Assembly: GCF_032854445.1 (NCBI RefSeq)
Contig: NC_088295.1
Location: 63,099,249 to 63,163,248 of the forward strand
DNA from: Liolophura sinensis
Taxonomy: Eukaryota > Mollusca > Polyplacophora > Chitonida > Chitonidae
Reading direction: 5' to 3'
DNA: 64,000 nucleotides
Part shown: positions 26,805-36,783 of the stretch, piece after piece
How the letters are laid out: the number at the start of each line of letters is the position of its first letter
Position numbering within the stretch: the first letter of the stretch is position 1
Translations under genes and position numbers: made by a program
Notes under the pieces: generated by a model
What the model was told of the DNA's origin: nothing
Databases searched by the model: none
Seen by the model: only the letters and a program-made list of their open reading frames with translations

Positions 26805-26970
26805 TTTATTTTATTTATTTGATTGGTGTTGTACGCCGTACTTAAGAATATTTAACTTATACGACGGCGGCCAGCATTATGGTGGGAGAAAACCGGGCAC
26901 AGCCCGGGGGAGACCCACGACCATCCGCAGGTTGCTGGAAGACCTTCCCACTTACGGCCGGAGATGCTAG
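26805..26970 (-). mobile_element. Type A SINE, minus orientation, 5'-truncated
   Basis: Tail first (TTTATTTATTTGATTGGTGT), then TATACGACGGCGGCCAGCAT, CCGGGCACAGCCCGGGGGAG and the GCAGGTTGCTGGAAGACC block; the tRNA-like head is absent. Confidence 0.85.
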
Positions 26971-28075
26971 TATATAACCATTTAAATGAAATGTTAGACT
27001 AAAACCCTTAACTGGGGTTAACTCATCCACCGAGAACAAAGAACAACTTTTTCAATATTTGATTTAATTTTAAGTTTCATCCTGTAGTTTTCCTATTTAG
27101 GTCATTGAACCCATGGAGATAGCTTCTGTCATATTTTCTTTTATGTAACGTGTATTTACAAGTTTAGCTGTATTTTTCTAAGCCCGAAGGCATCATTTTC
27201 CCTGCACCGCAGATTGTTTGCCCGACTGTAGTCTAGAGACGCACCAATATATCCTTCTGAAAACATTCAGGAAAAAATGAAGAGCCTATCCAATCATTTT
27301 CCGATAACCATGCCAAGCTGACAAGTAGCGTTTGTTTAATATTTGGGTATATGAAATGTACCGCATCGATTTTGTGTTTGCCCACATTAATTGCAATTAT
27401 GGATCAATTATAGGACCAGTCAGGCGGGAGATGGGTCATCTGCTCGCGGACTATAATACCTCTTCAGTGTGTATATCTTATTGAGTGATTTGGCAAAAAC
27501 AAGGATTACCCGACGAGTCGCAAATCTTTACCTGAGGGACGATTGTATTTCTCTGGAACGTGAGTGGATTTTACCTCACAGAGTGACCCATTATACAAAT
27601 GCGTAGTTGTCACGCAAGGCGGTAACAAGATTTTTCAACACATCCAATAACTGTATACCTGATTGACTGATTGATAGGTGACTGACGAATTCAATTTATT
27701 CATTTATCTGACTTGCTTAAAGTCAAAATAGAGCTATGTTTACGAGTGGAAGAAAGCGGAGTGGCCTGGGAAACTACCAACTTTTGGTAAATTACTTATC
27801 ACCTTTCTCACGGATCACTTGACGTATATAGACACTAATGGAAGACAGGAGATCTTCAAAGAACTTTAATGTGCTTTAATGGCCACACGAGTGCCTTGTC
27901 ACCAATTCCCCAACCGCAGAGAAGGCGGTAGAATTCAAAAAGTCCCTGCCCAAGGATAGGACTGAACCTGCACCTTGAGTCGATTGAAAGATAAGCGCCA
28001 AACACTCGTCCATGACATGCTCCCTGAGGGCTTTGTGAACGAGTAAATCAGAATATGTAAAATGCCTGGATAACT

Positions 28076-28112
28076 GGTTGACTGACCGACTGACTGGCTG
28101 ATTCGCTGACTT
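28076..28112. repeat. Degenerate (GACT)n tract next to a SINE
   Basis: TGGTTGACTGACCGACTGAC, then TGGCTGATTCGCTGACTT. It abuts the SINE fragment at 28.1 kb. Confidence 0.7.
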
Positions 28113-28205
28113 ATTACTCTATTTGTTTGATTGGTGTTTACGTCATACTGAAAAAAACGGCCAGAATCATGGTGGGAGGAAACCCGGCAGAGCTTGGAGG
28201 AAGGG
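28113..28205 (-). mobile_element. Type A SINE fragment, minus orientation, internally deleted
   Basis: TTTGTTTGATTGGTGTTTAC is joined directly to GCCAGAATCATGGTGGGAGG; the ATTTCACTTATACGACGG segment between them is lost. Confidence 0.65.
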
Positions 28206-28370
28206 CACGTTTGTCCTTAGATTTAGAGTGATTAATTGTATAATTGAATATCGTTGCCTGTGTCGTGGAACATTTGATAAAATTTGAAATCTTGCTGTTC
28301 TGTGTCATTTATAATTTACGTCATACGGAGTTTTTGTTACGTTAGTTGTTACGTTTTTTGCTTATCTCAG

Positions 28371-28577
28371 AACGGAAATGATGTTTCTACAATTAAACGA
28401 GTCAGGCTGTGTATTAATCTGGACGATGGTATTTTGAATAAGTCTAATGCTTTTAATAAACTGAAACATGCAAAGAAGGATAGCGAAAACCAGCAAACAT
28501 TGTCAAACAAGATCATCTCGTTTCAAAATACTTTAGAGACATTCATTATTAATTCAGGTGAATTTGGTTATGCATAA
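28371..28577 (+). CDS. Unrecognised candidate terminal exon, plus strand
   Basis: A strong acceptor (ACGTTTTTTGCTTATCTCAG ending at 28370) opens a phase-0 frame of 68 codons to a TAA. It begins NGNDVSTIKRVRL and contains a Lys/Asn-rich middle. A donor-like TTCAG|GTGAAT lies near its end. Phase 0 would also suit the donor at 7905, but the exon at 8051 is far nearer and has a poly(A) signal. Composition is AT-rich, so a chance frame is quite possible. Confidence 0.2.
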   Translation, partial: NGNDVSTIKRVRLCINLDDGILNKSNAFNKLKHAKKDSENQQTLSNKIISFQNTLETFIINSGEFGYA

Positions 28578-28930
28578 TGAATATCAAATTGCTGTGTTAT
28601 CATAGCCTAATAACAATTTTATTTTCAATAACTCTGAGGTCCTCCTAATAACAACCGGTCTATTGATATTACTCTACTATTAAAGCCCTGCACGCCTCTG
28701 TCGACGAGATGCCAGCAGGGGAACTCGCTAACTCATTTATCAAACAGCTGGGATGATTTTTCTGAAAAAATTTACAACATAAAGTACATGAACACTGATG
28801 CAATCGTGCAACTTTCTAGATGGACAATTGGAAAATGTCCTCAGGGGGAAAAGAACTATGGTCTCTTAAAGTCCAAAAATTGGATTTCTGTATTTTACAT
28901 ACATTTGGGATGGTCTGGTTTATGGAGAAG

Positions 28931-28960
28931 TGTGTGCGCGTGTGTGTGTGTGTGTCTGTG
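28931..28960. repeat. (GT)n microsatellite
   Basis: Alternating GT/GC tract of about 30 bp, a candidate Z-DNA former. It creates shadow ORFs on both strands. Confidence 0.9.
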
Positions 28961-29067
28961 GAAAGGAGGAGAAGTACAATACTCCAGGAAACTACCGTTC
29001 TTTGCGAGTTTCTGGCTTTCACGAATCCTTCCACAAAAGCGTTAAGATGAAACCGAATCCGAACCAG

Positions 29068-29140
29068 TGAGAGCAGGATTCGAACCTGCCACCACGTTCA
29101 TCAAGGGCAAATCATCTGACAAAGGGCAGTGTGGTCCGAT
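29068..29140 (-). repeat. tRNA-like SINE head or tRNA relic
   Basis: The minus strand carries GGCAGGTTCGAATCCTGCTC, a perfect T-arm with a 5-bp stem (GCAGG/CCTGC). The upstream D-arm region is not convincing and the acceptor stem is missing. Confidence 0.5.
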
Positions 29141-29661
29141 TTGCCAACGAGTGCCCATGACTCGAGTCCGTTCATTCCAAATGAGACAATGGATATGCTA
29201 CACAAATACCTGAGGAAAAGAAGCGTAGAATTTGTTGAACGACAAAAAGTCCCTAGTTGGCAGTTTGACAAGAAAGCCACCCCAACATTTACCCTGTTCC
29301 CTATTCAAGTGTAAATCAGACATAGTTTTTTCAAACGACCCCAGATGTAAAACGACAACTAATCACGAATACCTAATAAACTGACCCCTGTAACTCCCAC
29401 TGTCACCTATAGGGATAGGGTATTGTAAATTCTTAAAATTGTAAAACCAAGATTTCCGCTGCGGTGACAAAACACTAAACATAGACAGAAAATCTCCTCT
29501 CGCATTCAAGAGTTTTCTTCCACTCTAAAAAGAAACTAATCAGTGGTAAAAATTTTTAGAAAGGTTTTTCCATCATTCATTCTTCAAACACATGGTTGCC
29601 AGGGGTTTCTGTTGCCAAAAACACAATCAGAGGAATCTCACTGGTTAAGTTGGCAAAAGAA

Positions 29662-29715
29662 TCAATTTTTCCGCAGAATGTAATCCAGTTGTGCTTCAAT
29701 CCATGATTGCACAAC
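29662..29715 (-). CDS. Preferred candidate terminal exon 3 of the minus-strand peptide precursor
   Basis: After a 1,280-base intron, a moderate acceptor (TTTATCTTACGAAG at 29716) opens in phase 0 with 17 codons and a TGA at 29664-29662. The residues VVQSWIEAQLDYILRKN extend the exon 2 helix. They align gap-free with the plus gene's third exon: V/I at 1, S/N at 4, W/F at 5, I/L at 6, Q/R at 9, L/V at 10. I saw no AATAAA nearby. A competing acceptor with a better pyrimidine tract (CATTATTCCCCTACAG, exon 30637-30593) gives 14 codons (VRYSFRAFLSVSSC) in the same phase. Total precursor with this exon: 120 residues. Confidence 0.3.
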   Translation of the reverse strand, partial: VVQSWIEAQLDYILRKN

Positions 29716-29982
29716 CTTCGTAAGATAAATCAAAACTAAACCTAGGTAAGAGATATCAATATTGCTTGCCAAATCATACATTACTGCGTGAAGAAATTGG
29801 CGTCTGGAATCTCTCAGTTCAGTAACATTACAACTTTTATCGAAATTCACATGACATGTCTCGGTTATCCTTTAACGACATTGGTTATCTTGAAGCTCCA
29901 TATGCTGCGAAATGTTTTATAAAGAAAGAATAAATGATATGCACTGTATATTAACTTATGTATATCCAAATATGGATGTCTA

Positions 29983-30115
29983 CTTTGTTTATTATATTTA
30001 TTGAAATGAACCGTACTAAAGAATTTTTCACTTATACGACAACGGTTCTGAAGGTTTCTGAGTGGAAGATCCAGGCTTGAAAGCATCTTTGACCTAAAGA
30101 GCCTCTCAGGAGATA
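29983..30115 (-). mobile_element. Diverged type A SINE, minus orientation
   Basis: ATTTTTCACTTATACGACAA preserves the 3' domain, and AAGAGCCTCTCAGGAG at the far end matches the head region of other copies. The middle is strongly diverged. It lies in intron 2 of the proposed minus-strand peptide gene. Confidence 0.5.
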
Positions 30116-30995
30116 AACGCTAAGAAGCAGTTTGGATGGTTTACTTTCGCAGTTCATGCCACCCATCGGTTTAGGCCTTGAGAATAATAACTATTTCTAA
30201 GCCCGTAAAAGTGGAAAATATTAATTGTGTCCAAACATTTTGGACAAATCTCGTACTTGATCAGTAACTTGTCTCGGTGAAGTCATGTACCATGTTTTAA
30301 TTCAACATAACGAACTGTTTTGAAAACAAAAAGGTATACAACTGAACAAAACGCCATGGCAATGGCGCCTCTGGTCCAAGTCAGATTGTATTCTCTTGTA
30401 CCAGATGAGTAGGCCTACTACGTTACCAGATCACCACAACCTTCACCCAAATTACTTTAGGCGGGAAAACTTTAGGAAGTTCCCCGTTGCTTGAAGATGA
30501 ACAAAACAACACGAAACTAGACCTTTAACTGTAGTTTGTTCAGGACTAAACGGCACGCAACAGCTTGTCATGGCGAAACAATGTACTACGCTTCAACATG
30601 ACGATACACTCAGAAAAGCCCGAAAACTATATCGTACCTGTAGGGGAATAATGACCAATTATCTGATCTAATCGTGAAACTGCTCTTGGAGACAAAATCC
30701 TATTCAAACTGCCCATAGCAAAAGATCTTCGAAAGCAAATCGCACAAAAGCAATGTGACATTGTCACAAAATCTTATAATATTACAGATGTCCTATATCT
30801 ATTAATGGCTTAGCGCTTACGAGCTGATATATTAGTAACCCACATCATGTATGATGTTAAACGCAACTTAATAATAAATAAATACAGAAAGCAGTGTGTC
30901 CCATGAATTAAACAGAACTGTAAAATCCACATGAAACAAGGCTTGAAAGCTACAGGTGTTTTTTCTAAGCGTCAGTGCTTTAAATCTATACTTAC

Positions 30996-31228
30996 ACTTA
31001 ATCTGTCCAAAATCCTCAATAAATCCGCATCGGTAATGTGCGAGTCAGTTTCCGACAGCCCGACAGTCTCGTAGCTTTCTGGGTTATGCTCTCTTCTCTG
31101 GCGAATGAATTCCTTTACTAGCGAGGCAGGTGCTGTACTTTTGCTCAATAGATGCTTTAAGAACGCAGATTTTATAGCACTTCTTGATTTTGACATGTTT
31201 AAGTCGTCTCCTTCCGACCTTTTATTTC
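30996..31228 (-). CDS. Candidate exon 2 of the minus-strand peptide precursor (KR and RQRR sites)
   Basis: A minus-strand exon between an acceptor (TTTGCAG at 31229) and a donor (TTAAGT|GTAAGTATA at 30996/30995). It enters in phase 1, leaves in phase 0 and encodes 77 open codons without cysteine. It starts Asn-Lys-Arg-Ser. An Ala/Lys/Leu-rich helix (AIKSAFLKHLLSK) follows, then LVKEFIRQRREHNPES, which contains a furin-type RQRR site and Asn-Pro, an acidic linker, and a helix (TDADLLRILDRLS) at the exon end. Entry phase, exit phase, the KRS opening, Asn-Pro and the terminal helix match the plus-strand exon at 7715-7905. Joined to the signal peptide at 53499-53424 it makes a simple prohormone. 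Paralogy is inferred; the biochemical role is unknown. Confidence 0.5.
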
Positions 31229-31594
31229 CTGCAAATAAACAGATATTTGAAAAATTATTATGCAACAAATTAAAGTGCTTATCTTTTTTATTTAAATTAG
31301 TTGCACAAGCAATAACAGTTTGTGTCTTCATATCTGTCCTGGTAAAAATATTTTAAAGTAAGTAAAAACACGTGAGCTTTAACAGATTTTGAAGGAAACT
31401 TTTTGTCCAAGTATCAATTCATTATGATGTCAAAAACAGCAGTTCAAATTTGAAACATTGTGGAAGGCGATAAAAAATATCGCACCACCATTTCTTACGC
31501 CTAACTCGTCCATTATTTTTTTCTACTGGTTTATTTGATCGATGTTTCTCACGTAAAATCGTTAGCCATCTGACAAACATTTTGGTTGATATAA

Positions 31595-31650
31595 CCAAAG
31601 TTGGAATCGAACGAGCGGTCTCAATGGTCACAAACTCATGACCTAAATTA
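31595..31650 (-). repeat. tRNA-like B-box fragment
   Basis: Minus-strand CTCGTTCGATTCCAACTTTG is preceded by ACCATTGAGACCG. The GATTCCAACTTTG context resembles the element at 20.9 kb, so both may belong to one SINE type. Confidence 0.35.
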
Positions 31651-32132
31651 AACGATTCTTGCATTTATCGATAAAATATACTTCTTGTTTTTGTACGATA
31701 AGAATTTAAATTTCTTTCCTCAGGAATATTTCAACTAAACGATGGCTGTCAGCCTATTTGGATGTACATATCGCACAGAACCATGGCCAAGACCTGACAA
31801 ATCTCATGACCTTATGTGGCGAAAGCTTGATTCGCACACCTCAATGGCCAAGATCTTATTGGTCGGAGTAAGGAGGAGGCTTCAGCCAACTGGTATATGG
31901 AAAAACTGCTAAAATAAGTCAAATTTCTCGACAATTATTTACAGGGGTTTTCACAGACGGTGCTCGTGAGGCTCTTTGGGCAGTCTTCGTGAAAGGAGGC
32001 TGATCTTTTACCAGTGTTGCGTGCAAGTTTGTATATCGCACCTGAGAAAGTATGTCAGTAACTTGCCAAAGGTCGGTGGTTATTGCAGGTATTCCGGTTT
32101 CTTCTATCCATAAAACTTAGCACCATGGTATA

Positions 32133-32440
32133 AGTGAGTGAGTGAATGAGTGTTTGGGGTTTAACGTCGTACTTAATAATTCTTCATCATATGACGACAA
32201 AGGAATCTTTAGTGTGCATTAATGTGCCTCCTGTTGCAGGACGGATTTCCACCGTTCTTTTTATAATGATACGGGTCAAGCTGTCATGCTGAACGCCAAG
32301 CGAGGAAGTTACAACTTCCTCTTTTACTGTCTTAAGTGTGACTCAACTCAGGGTTGACCCTGGATCTACCGTCTCCCGAAGCGGCCGCATTATCAGCTGT
32401 GCTATCGGGACCCGGTAGGCTGGTATATGTGAGTAAATGA
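32133..32440 (-). mobile_element. Type B (V-like) SINE, near full length
   Basis: A minus-oriented copy. The tRNA-like head is near 32330-32420 (GCTGATAATGCGGCCGCTTC, then GGTAGATCCAGGGTCAACC as a B-box-like element), followed by a body with AGGAAGTTGTAACTTCCTC. The tail contains TACGACGTTAAACCCCAAAC and degenerate (CACT)n repeats at 32133-32155. It shares its body and tail with the hairpin at 14.5 kb. Confidence 0.75.
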
Positions 32441-32914
32441 ATGAATAAATAAAGGAAAGTATGTTTGGAGTCTACATATGGATTCTCAGACGGACACAAA
32501 GCCGAACGAATGGCTGAGTGGCTGAAACCTTGAATTTGCTGATTGACACAGTTGACACTAGAGTAACACATTGGTGCATGTGTGAGTAAGTTTTACTCAT
32601 TCGTGTACTAGCTTTGGAACCGAGTTTTATTGAGTTAATCTTTAGTCATCTATAGCATCTGGCTTGTTTTCGCTTTACAACTGTGATCGTTTTCATTCCC
32701 CCCACGCTCTGCCTCCCACACAGATATAGAAATTATTTTCCCTCAAAGCAGTGTTTGAGCCAGGCATATTGCCCGCATCTCAGCAGTATTCACCTCACAG
32801 CGATAACTGTTGACGAAGCCAGCCATACCGCTTCATGCCGCAACTTAGAAACCCAAAGGAATTGTTTGGTTGAATCTGAGCCGGTAATTTAGACGAAAGA
32901 ACCGGTTTAGATAC

Positions 32915-33159
32915 CTGTCAGCATAGCCGCTTTGCGGGTTTTTATCTGGCAGGCTTAACTGCGAAATGCAGAGTTTATCGATCACTTTGCAGCGTCTAGG
33001 CGTCTTTACTTCAGTGACAATACAATCGTCAGATGTCCGGCTTAAAGGGTCGAGTTCCGTTGTACAGTGACAGCAATTGCTAAAGAAGCAGAAAATGCAG
33101 GCTGCTATGGAGAAAAAAACAAAGGTTTCCAGTCCTCTTCGACACTTAGCATAAGACAC
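32915..33159 (-). CDS. Possible Cys-rich secreted or membrane exon, minus strand
   Basis: A minus-strand ATG at 33159 gives MSYAKCRRGLETF, a hydrophobic core (VFFSIAACIFCFF), then a Cys-containing stretch (CCHC, and later cysteines spaced 8 and 5 residues apart) up to a moderate donor GACAG|GTATCT (phase 2). Inside the core there is a good acceptor (TTCTGCTTCTTTAG), which would instead make a symmetric phase 2-2 Cys-rich exon. The Cys pattern loosely recalls three-finger ectodomains but does not match one. It lies within the putative large intron of the minus-strand gene. Confidence 0.18.
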
Positions 33160-34224
33160 TTCTCAGTGCCTTCAGTACTAGCCGTTCCCTGTCAATATGC
33201 TTTGTTATTAAGGATAATTGCAACATCTATGATAAAACTTCAAAGGTGTCCATGACCTGCCGAATCTTAAGTTCTTGAGTTGCACCAAGTGTGTCATTAT
33301 TGTTCAACTTGCTTCAAAAGGCATTATCAGTGCGTTTAATAATTGCCTCCATTCATTCACAATGATTTTATATATGGTTCTTTTTCCCTTTTGTATTTTA
33401 AGGCTCGGGCTATTTAAATACCGTTTTCCTGTGGTAAATTTCAACAATTTTGTAAAAATGTCCTTTACCTACATACGTACACCAAATGTTTTAATGCTTT
33501 GTTGTCGGTGCATACTAAATGGCTTTTTCAAGGGAACCACAAACACCAAACGCTGACAATAGGCATCCGAGTAATTCCGAGTGTGACTGGGGAAGAGTTA
33601 TTGCGTGACGGGTGCATTTTATTGCGTGATATTGACGTTTCCTCGCACCGCTTGGTGCCCTATTGTCTGATACCAGTCAATAAGGTCTTAGCCATCTAAA
33701 CATTGAACGTTCCCAAGCAAAGTCCCTATTGCTGGCAAAACTGGTAGACGAGGTAAAAGCAGCTTTGGCGAAGAGCATTGTTCACCATTACATAGGGTGT
33801 ACGTCTTCAAAGGTTTATACGATTTCCCAAGCTCACACTGTTTACTTTGTAACAAGGAGCAGAAAAAAGAACCCCCAGCTTGTTAAAATAAAGCTTTTCT
33901 AAAATGTTTTTCTTTTCTGTCGCGTGGACAATGATTTTTTTCGCGACCGCAATGGGTTCGAGACGCAGGGATCTCTCGTGGTCGGGTCTGTAGCGGTCGG
34001 GAATGAAAGAATGTGACCGGCAATACATTAACGAACGACCGGGTTGTGACTGCTGGCAACAGCAAGGAAATTCTCCCAGTGTTTGTGCTCTTGAGCCTGT
34101 AATAATTTAGAAAATAGCATTTAAGTTTACGCTGTGTTCAATCGATGAGGACCACAATGGTAAATCGTCAAGTAAAGTCGAGGGGCTAGTGTAAACAGAT
34201 CACCGATCCTTGTGCTCTCCTATC

Positions 34225-34330
34225 GACCGCGGCCAATCAGAGTTATGTTAAGGGCACCGTGTTGCGGTGTATTCTGTCCAGAATAAAAGGGTGGTAAGTC
34301 TGCTCCGCCCAATCCACACAGAGAGCATGT
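34225..34330 (+). promoter_or_regulatory. Promoter-like segment, plus orientation
   Basis: GGCCAATCAG (34231), AATAAAAGG (34282, TATA-like), CCGCCCAATCC (34306) and GAGAGCATG (ATG at 34327) follow in promoter-like order. The ATG opens only 38 codons, starting MSARYFTDGS. A donor-like GTG|GTAAGT sits at 34293. No gene could be attached. Confidence 0.25.
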
Positions 34331-36156
34331 CAGCTAGGTACTTTACAGACGGGAGTGTGGTATTCACGCATGCCACCCTTACCCTCGCACGACCCGGCCA
34401 CTTAAGCATGCCCGTCTACCCTCGAGGTCGTGAAAAGCACTGACAACGTTATACATGCAAGGATGGTTTTGCATGAATTGGTCTCCAAACGTCAATCCAG
34501 ACGGCTCCATAAAATCAAATTATTCACGACTATTCGTCGATTGTCCGTTATTTGATTTTCAATGAACCACACATCGGCACTCGACTGCCAAACTATTCAG
34601 CTTGAGTTAGGCGGTATTAGATGTAGAACCTATGCATTGCATGGGAGGATGCCATGCTTACAAAGCTTTCAAAACCTTTTAATTTTCAGCTGGAACAGTC
34701 AGCTAGTTTGTCCGTTAGTTGTCTGGTTAATATTTACAAATGCATTTTTTCCTCTGAGCTAATCACATGTATATACATGTAATTGACCTTAATGTATATC
34801 TTATCTTTAGCACCTGAACAGTGTAAGCTGGTTACACATCAAAAGCCGCGAATAAACAGCTGGACTTAAAACCTGTTGTTTTGGGTTTTTTAATTATAGT
34901 TATTATACCTAGTTAATCCTGATTTGTTATAAAAACATATTTTTAGCTGCTCGGAATTTGAGTCGCGCTTAAAGTCATTTTAGCTTAGCAGACAAAATAT
35001 CAATCAGCCTAAATTTTCAATTAATCAACAGTTGTAAATTATCGGAAAGCTGTTCATCTCATGAGATTCATCTAGGATCAAAAAGTCGAATTGAACACAA
35101 AGAAATTGTTGGTGTGCAATGTCATTCGTGTACATTCTTAACATTATTCATATTCAATTTGGTTTCCTTGTAAAAAGAGTGCATTTTGTGCTTTGTATAA
35201 GTAGCTTAGGGCAAGTGTATAACCTCATATTTTTGACCACGTTGTTTACACAGCTATTTTCTGCTAATATAAACATTGAAAAAAATAACCAAATCAGATA
35301 ACTGATCTGCATCGTTAACCAGTTAATAGTTATGTTGTGTGGATTAGATTCGACAAAAACAGCCAGTACATTGTTTATTATTACAATTCATAATGGTAGT
35401 TTATTTGTTTTAAATTGTAAAAACAAAAATGTCCTGTTAATTATGTATATCCAATATTAGCTTTGCGTAACGGCCAATATAACGCGTCCTTCTCGGGAGT
35501 AAATATTTAGTTTAGGAAATTGACCTGAAGATAACTCCATTAATTCACTGAACAAGGGTAAAATTTAATCTTGGTCATGACTACAAAAGAGCTCTGCTTC
35601 GCCCTCGAGTTAAGGAGTCTCCAAGGTGACCAAAACTCGTCGTGTTCACGTAATGATTGACGAAAATGAAATGAATAATTTAAAATCGAAGGCCATTTTA
35701 AGCAATCAACAATACCCATCTGGCATCCGTATAGCCCCGGTTACCAGCCAATGTTACCCGGGGGAGAACAGACAGTGAACGCTTTCGTCTCTACCCATCA
35801 AAGCCAATGAAAGACACCCGTGGAATTGAAAGCTTTATTATCCATTGTTAGCTTGAAAAGGATCGAAGTTTGTCAGTGTCGAGAGGCAATTTCAGCGCAA
35901 AGGTACAATGGACTGAAACATGACATCCAGATCCATGAACGTATTAGCGACGATAGCTTGTAGAGCGAAGGCTAGAGGACTGAACAGTACCAGTTAGTGA
36001 CTACAGTAACAAAACGAAACCAAAACTCCACTGGTGTAAGCCGAACACCCCAGAGTGACTGTGACATAGCATGTGACCCTGGCACAAGATACGATGACGA
36101 CCATAGTAGTAAGGTGGTAAGGGATCAAATCGTCTCATATTTATAACATGTATATG

Positions 36157-36783
36157 ATGCCAGAAACATATGCTAACATACTTCTTGTATTTAGATCAAT
36201 TTAGTGCATATAAACACTACTAATTAACCATATCCAGGATAGCCACGTCAAGGAAGAAGAAAAAAACATATCTTAACTTTGCTACCTCACGGAGAAACTG
36301 CATACACTTCATCATGAGAGGGGCCTTTTTGGCCGAGGAGGTTAGCGAGCCAGCGCAAGGGAATGACTCAGGAGTCTCTCACCAATGCGGTTGTTGTGAG
36401 TTCAAGTCCAGCTCATGATGTCTTCTTCTTCGGTCATAGTTGGGAAGGTATGACAGCAATTTTCCAGGGGTTGTGCTTCCTCAGGGCTCTGCTCTGTTTC
36501 CCCTCACCATAAAGTGAAATATTCTTGAGCACAGCAATTAAATAAATCAAATCATCTTGAGTAGGAAGCTTTGCCCAGTGTTTAGAACCTCGATAAATTG
36601 TACAATTTGAAACAAATAATTCTCATACATGCATTGATTGAAAAAGGCACCCAGTACAAAAGCTTTACAAAGAAGCGACCAGATTGTTGTTACATTCTCT
36701 GTGCTTCAGGAAATTAGGTTACTTTCTTGGAAAGCGGTGATGTTTATACTTGCCGAAACATGTGCTAACATACTTCTTGTACT
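36157..36783. repeat. Diverged direct repeat, about 33 bp, 590 bp apart
   Basis: GCTAACATACTTCTTGTA with AGAAACATAT or CGAAACATGT before it occurs at about 36157-36192 and again at about 36751-36783. The type A SINE at 36.3 kb lies between the copies. Confidence 0.6.
36316..36548 (+). mobile_element. Type A SINE, near full length
   Basis: Head GGGGCCTTTTTGGCCGAGGA, B-box TGAGTTCAAGTCCAGCTCAT, body and AAGTGAAATATTCTTGAGCA; about 20 bp are lost just before this 3' domain. Confidence 0.85.

Noticed and set aside
29068-29140. Functional tRNA gene
   Set aside because: The T-arm is perfect, but the acceptor stem and D-arm do not pair; it is better explained as a SINE head or relic.
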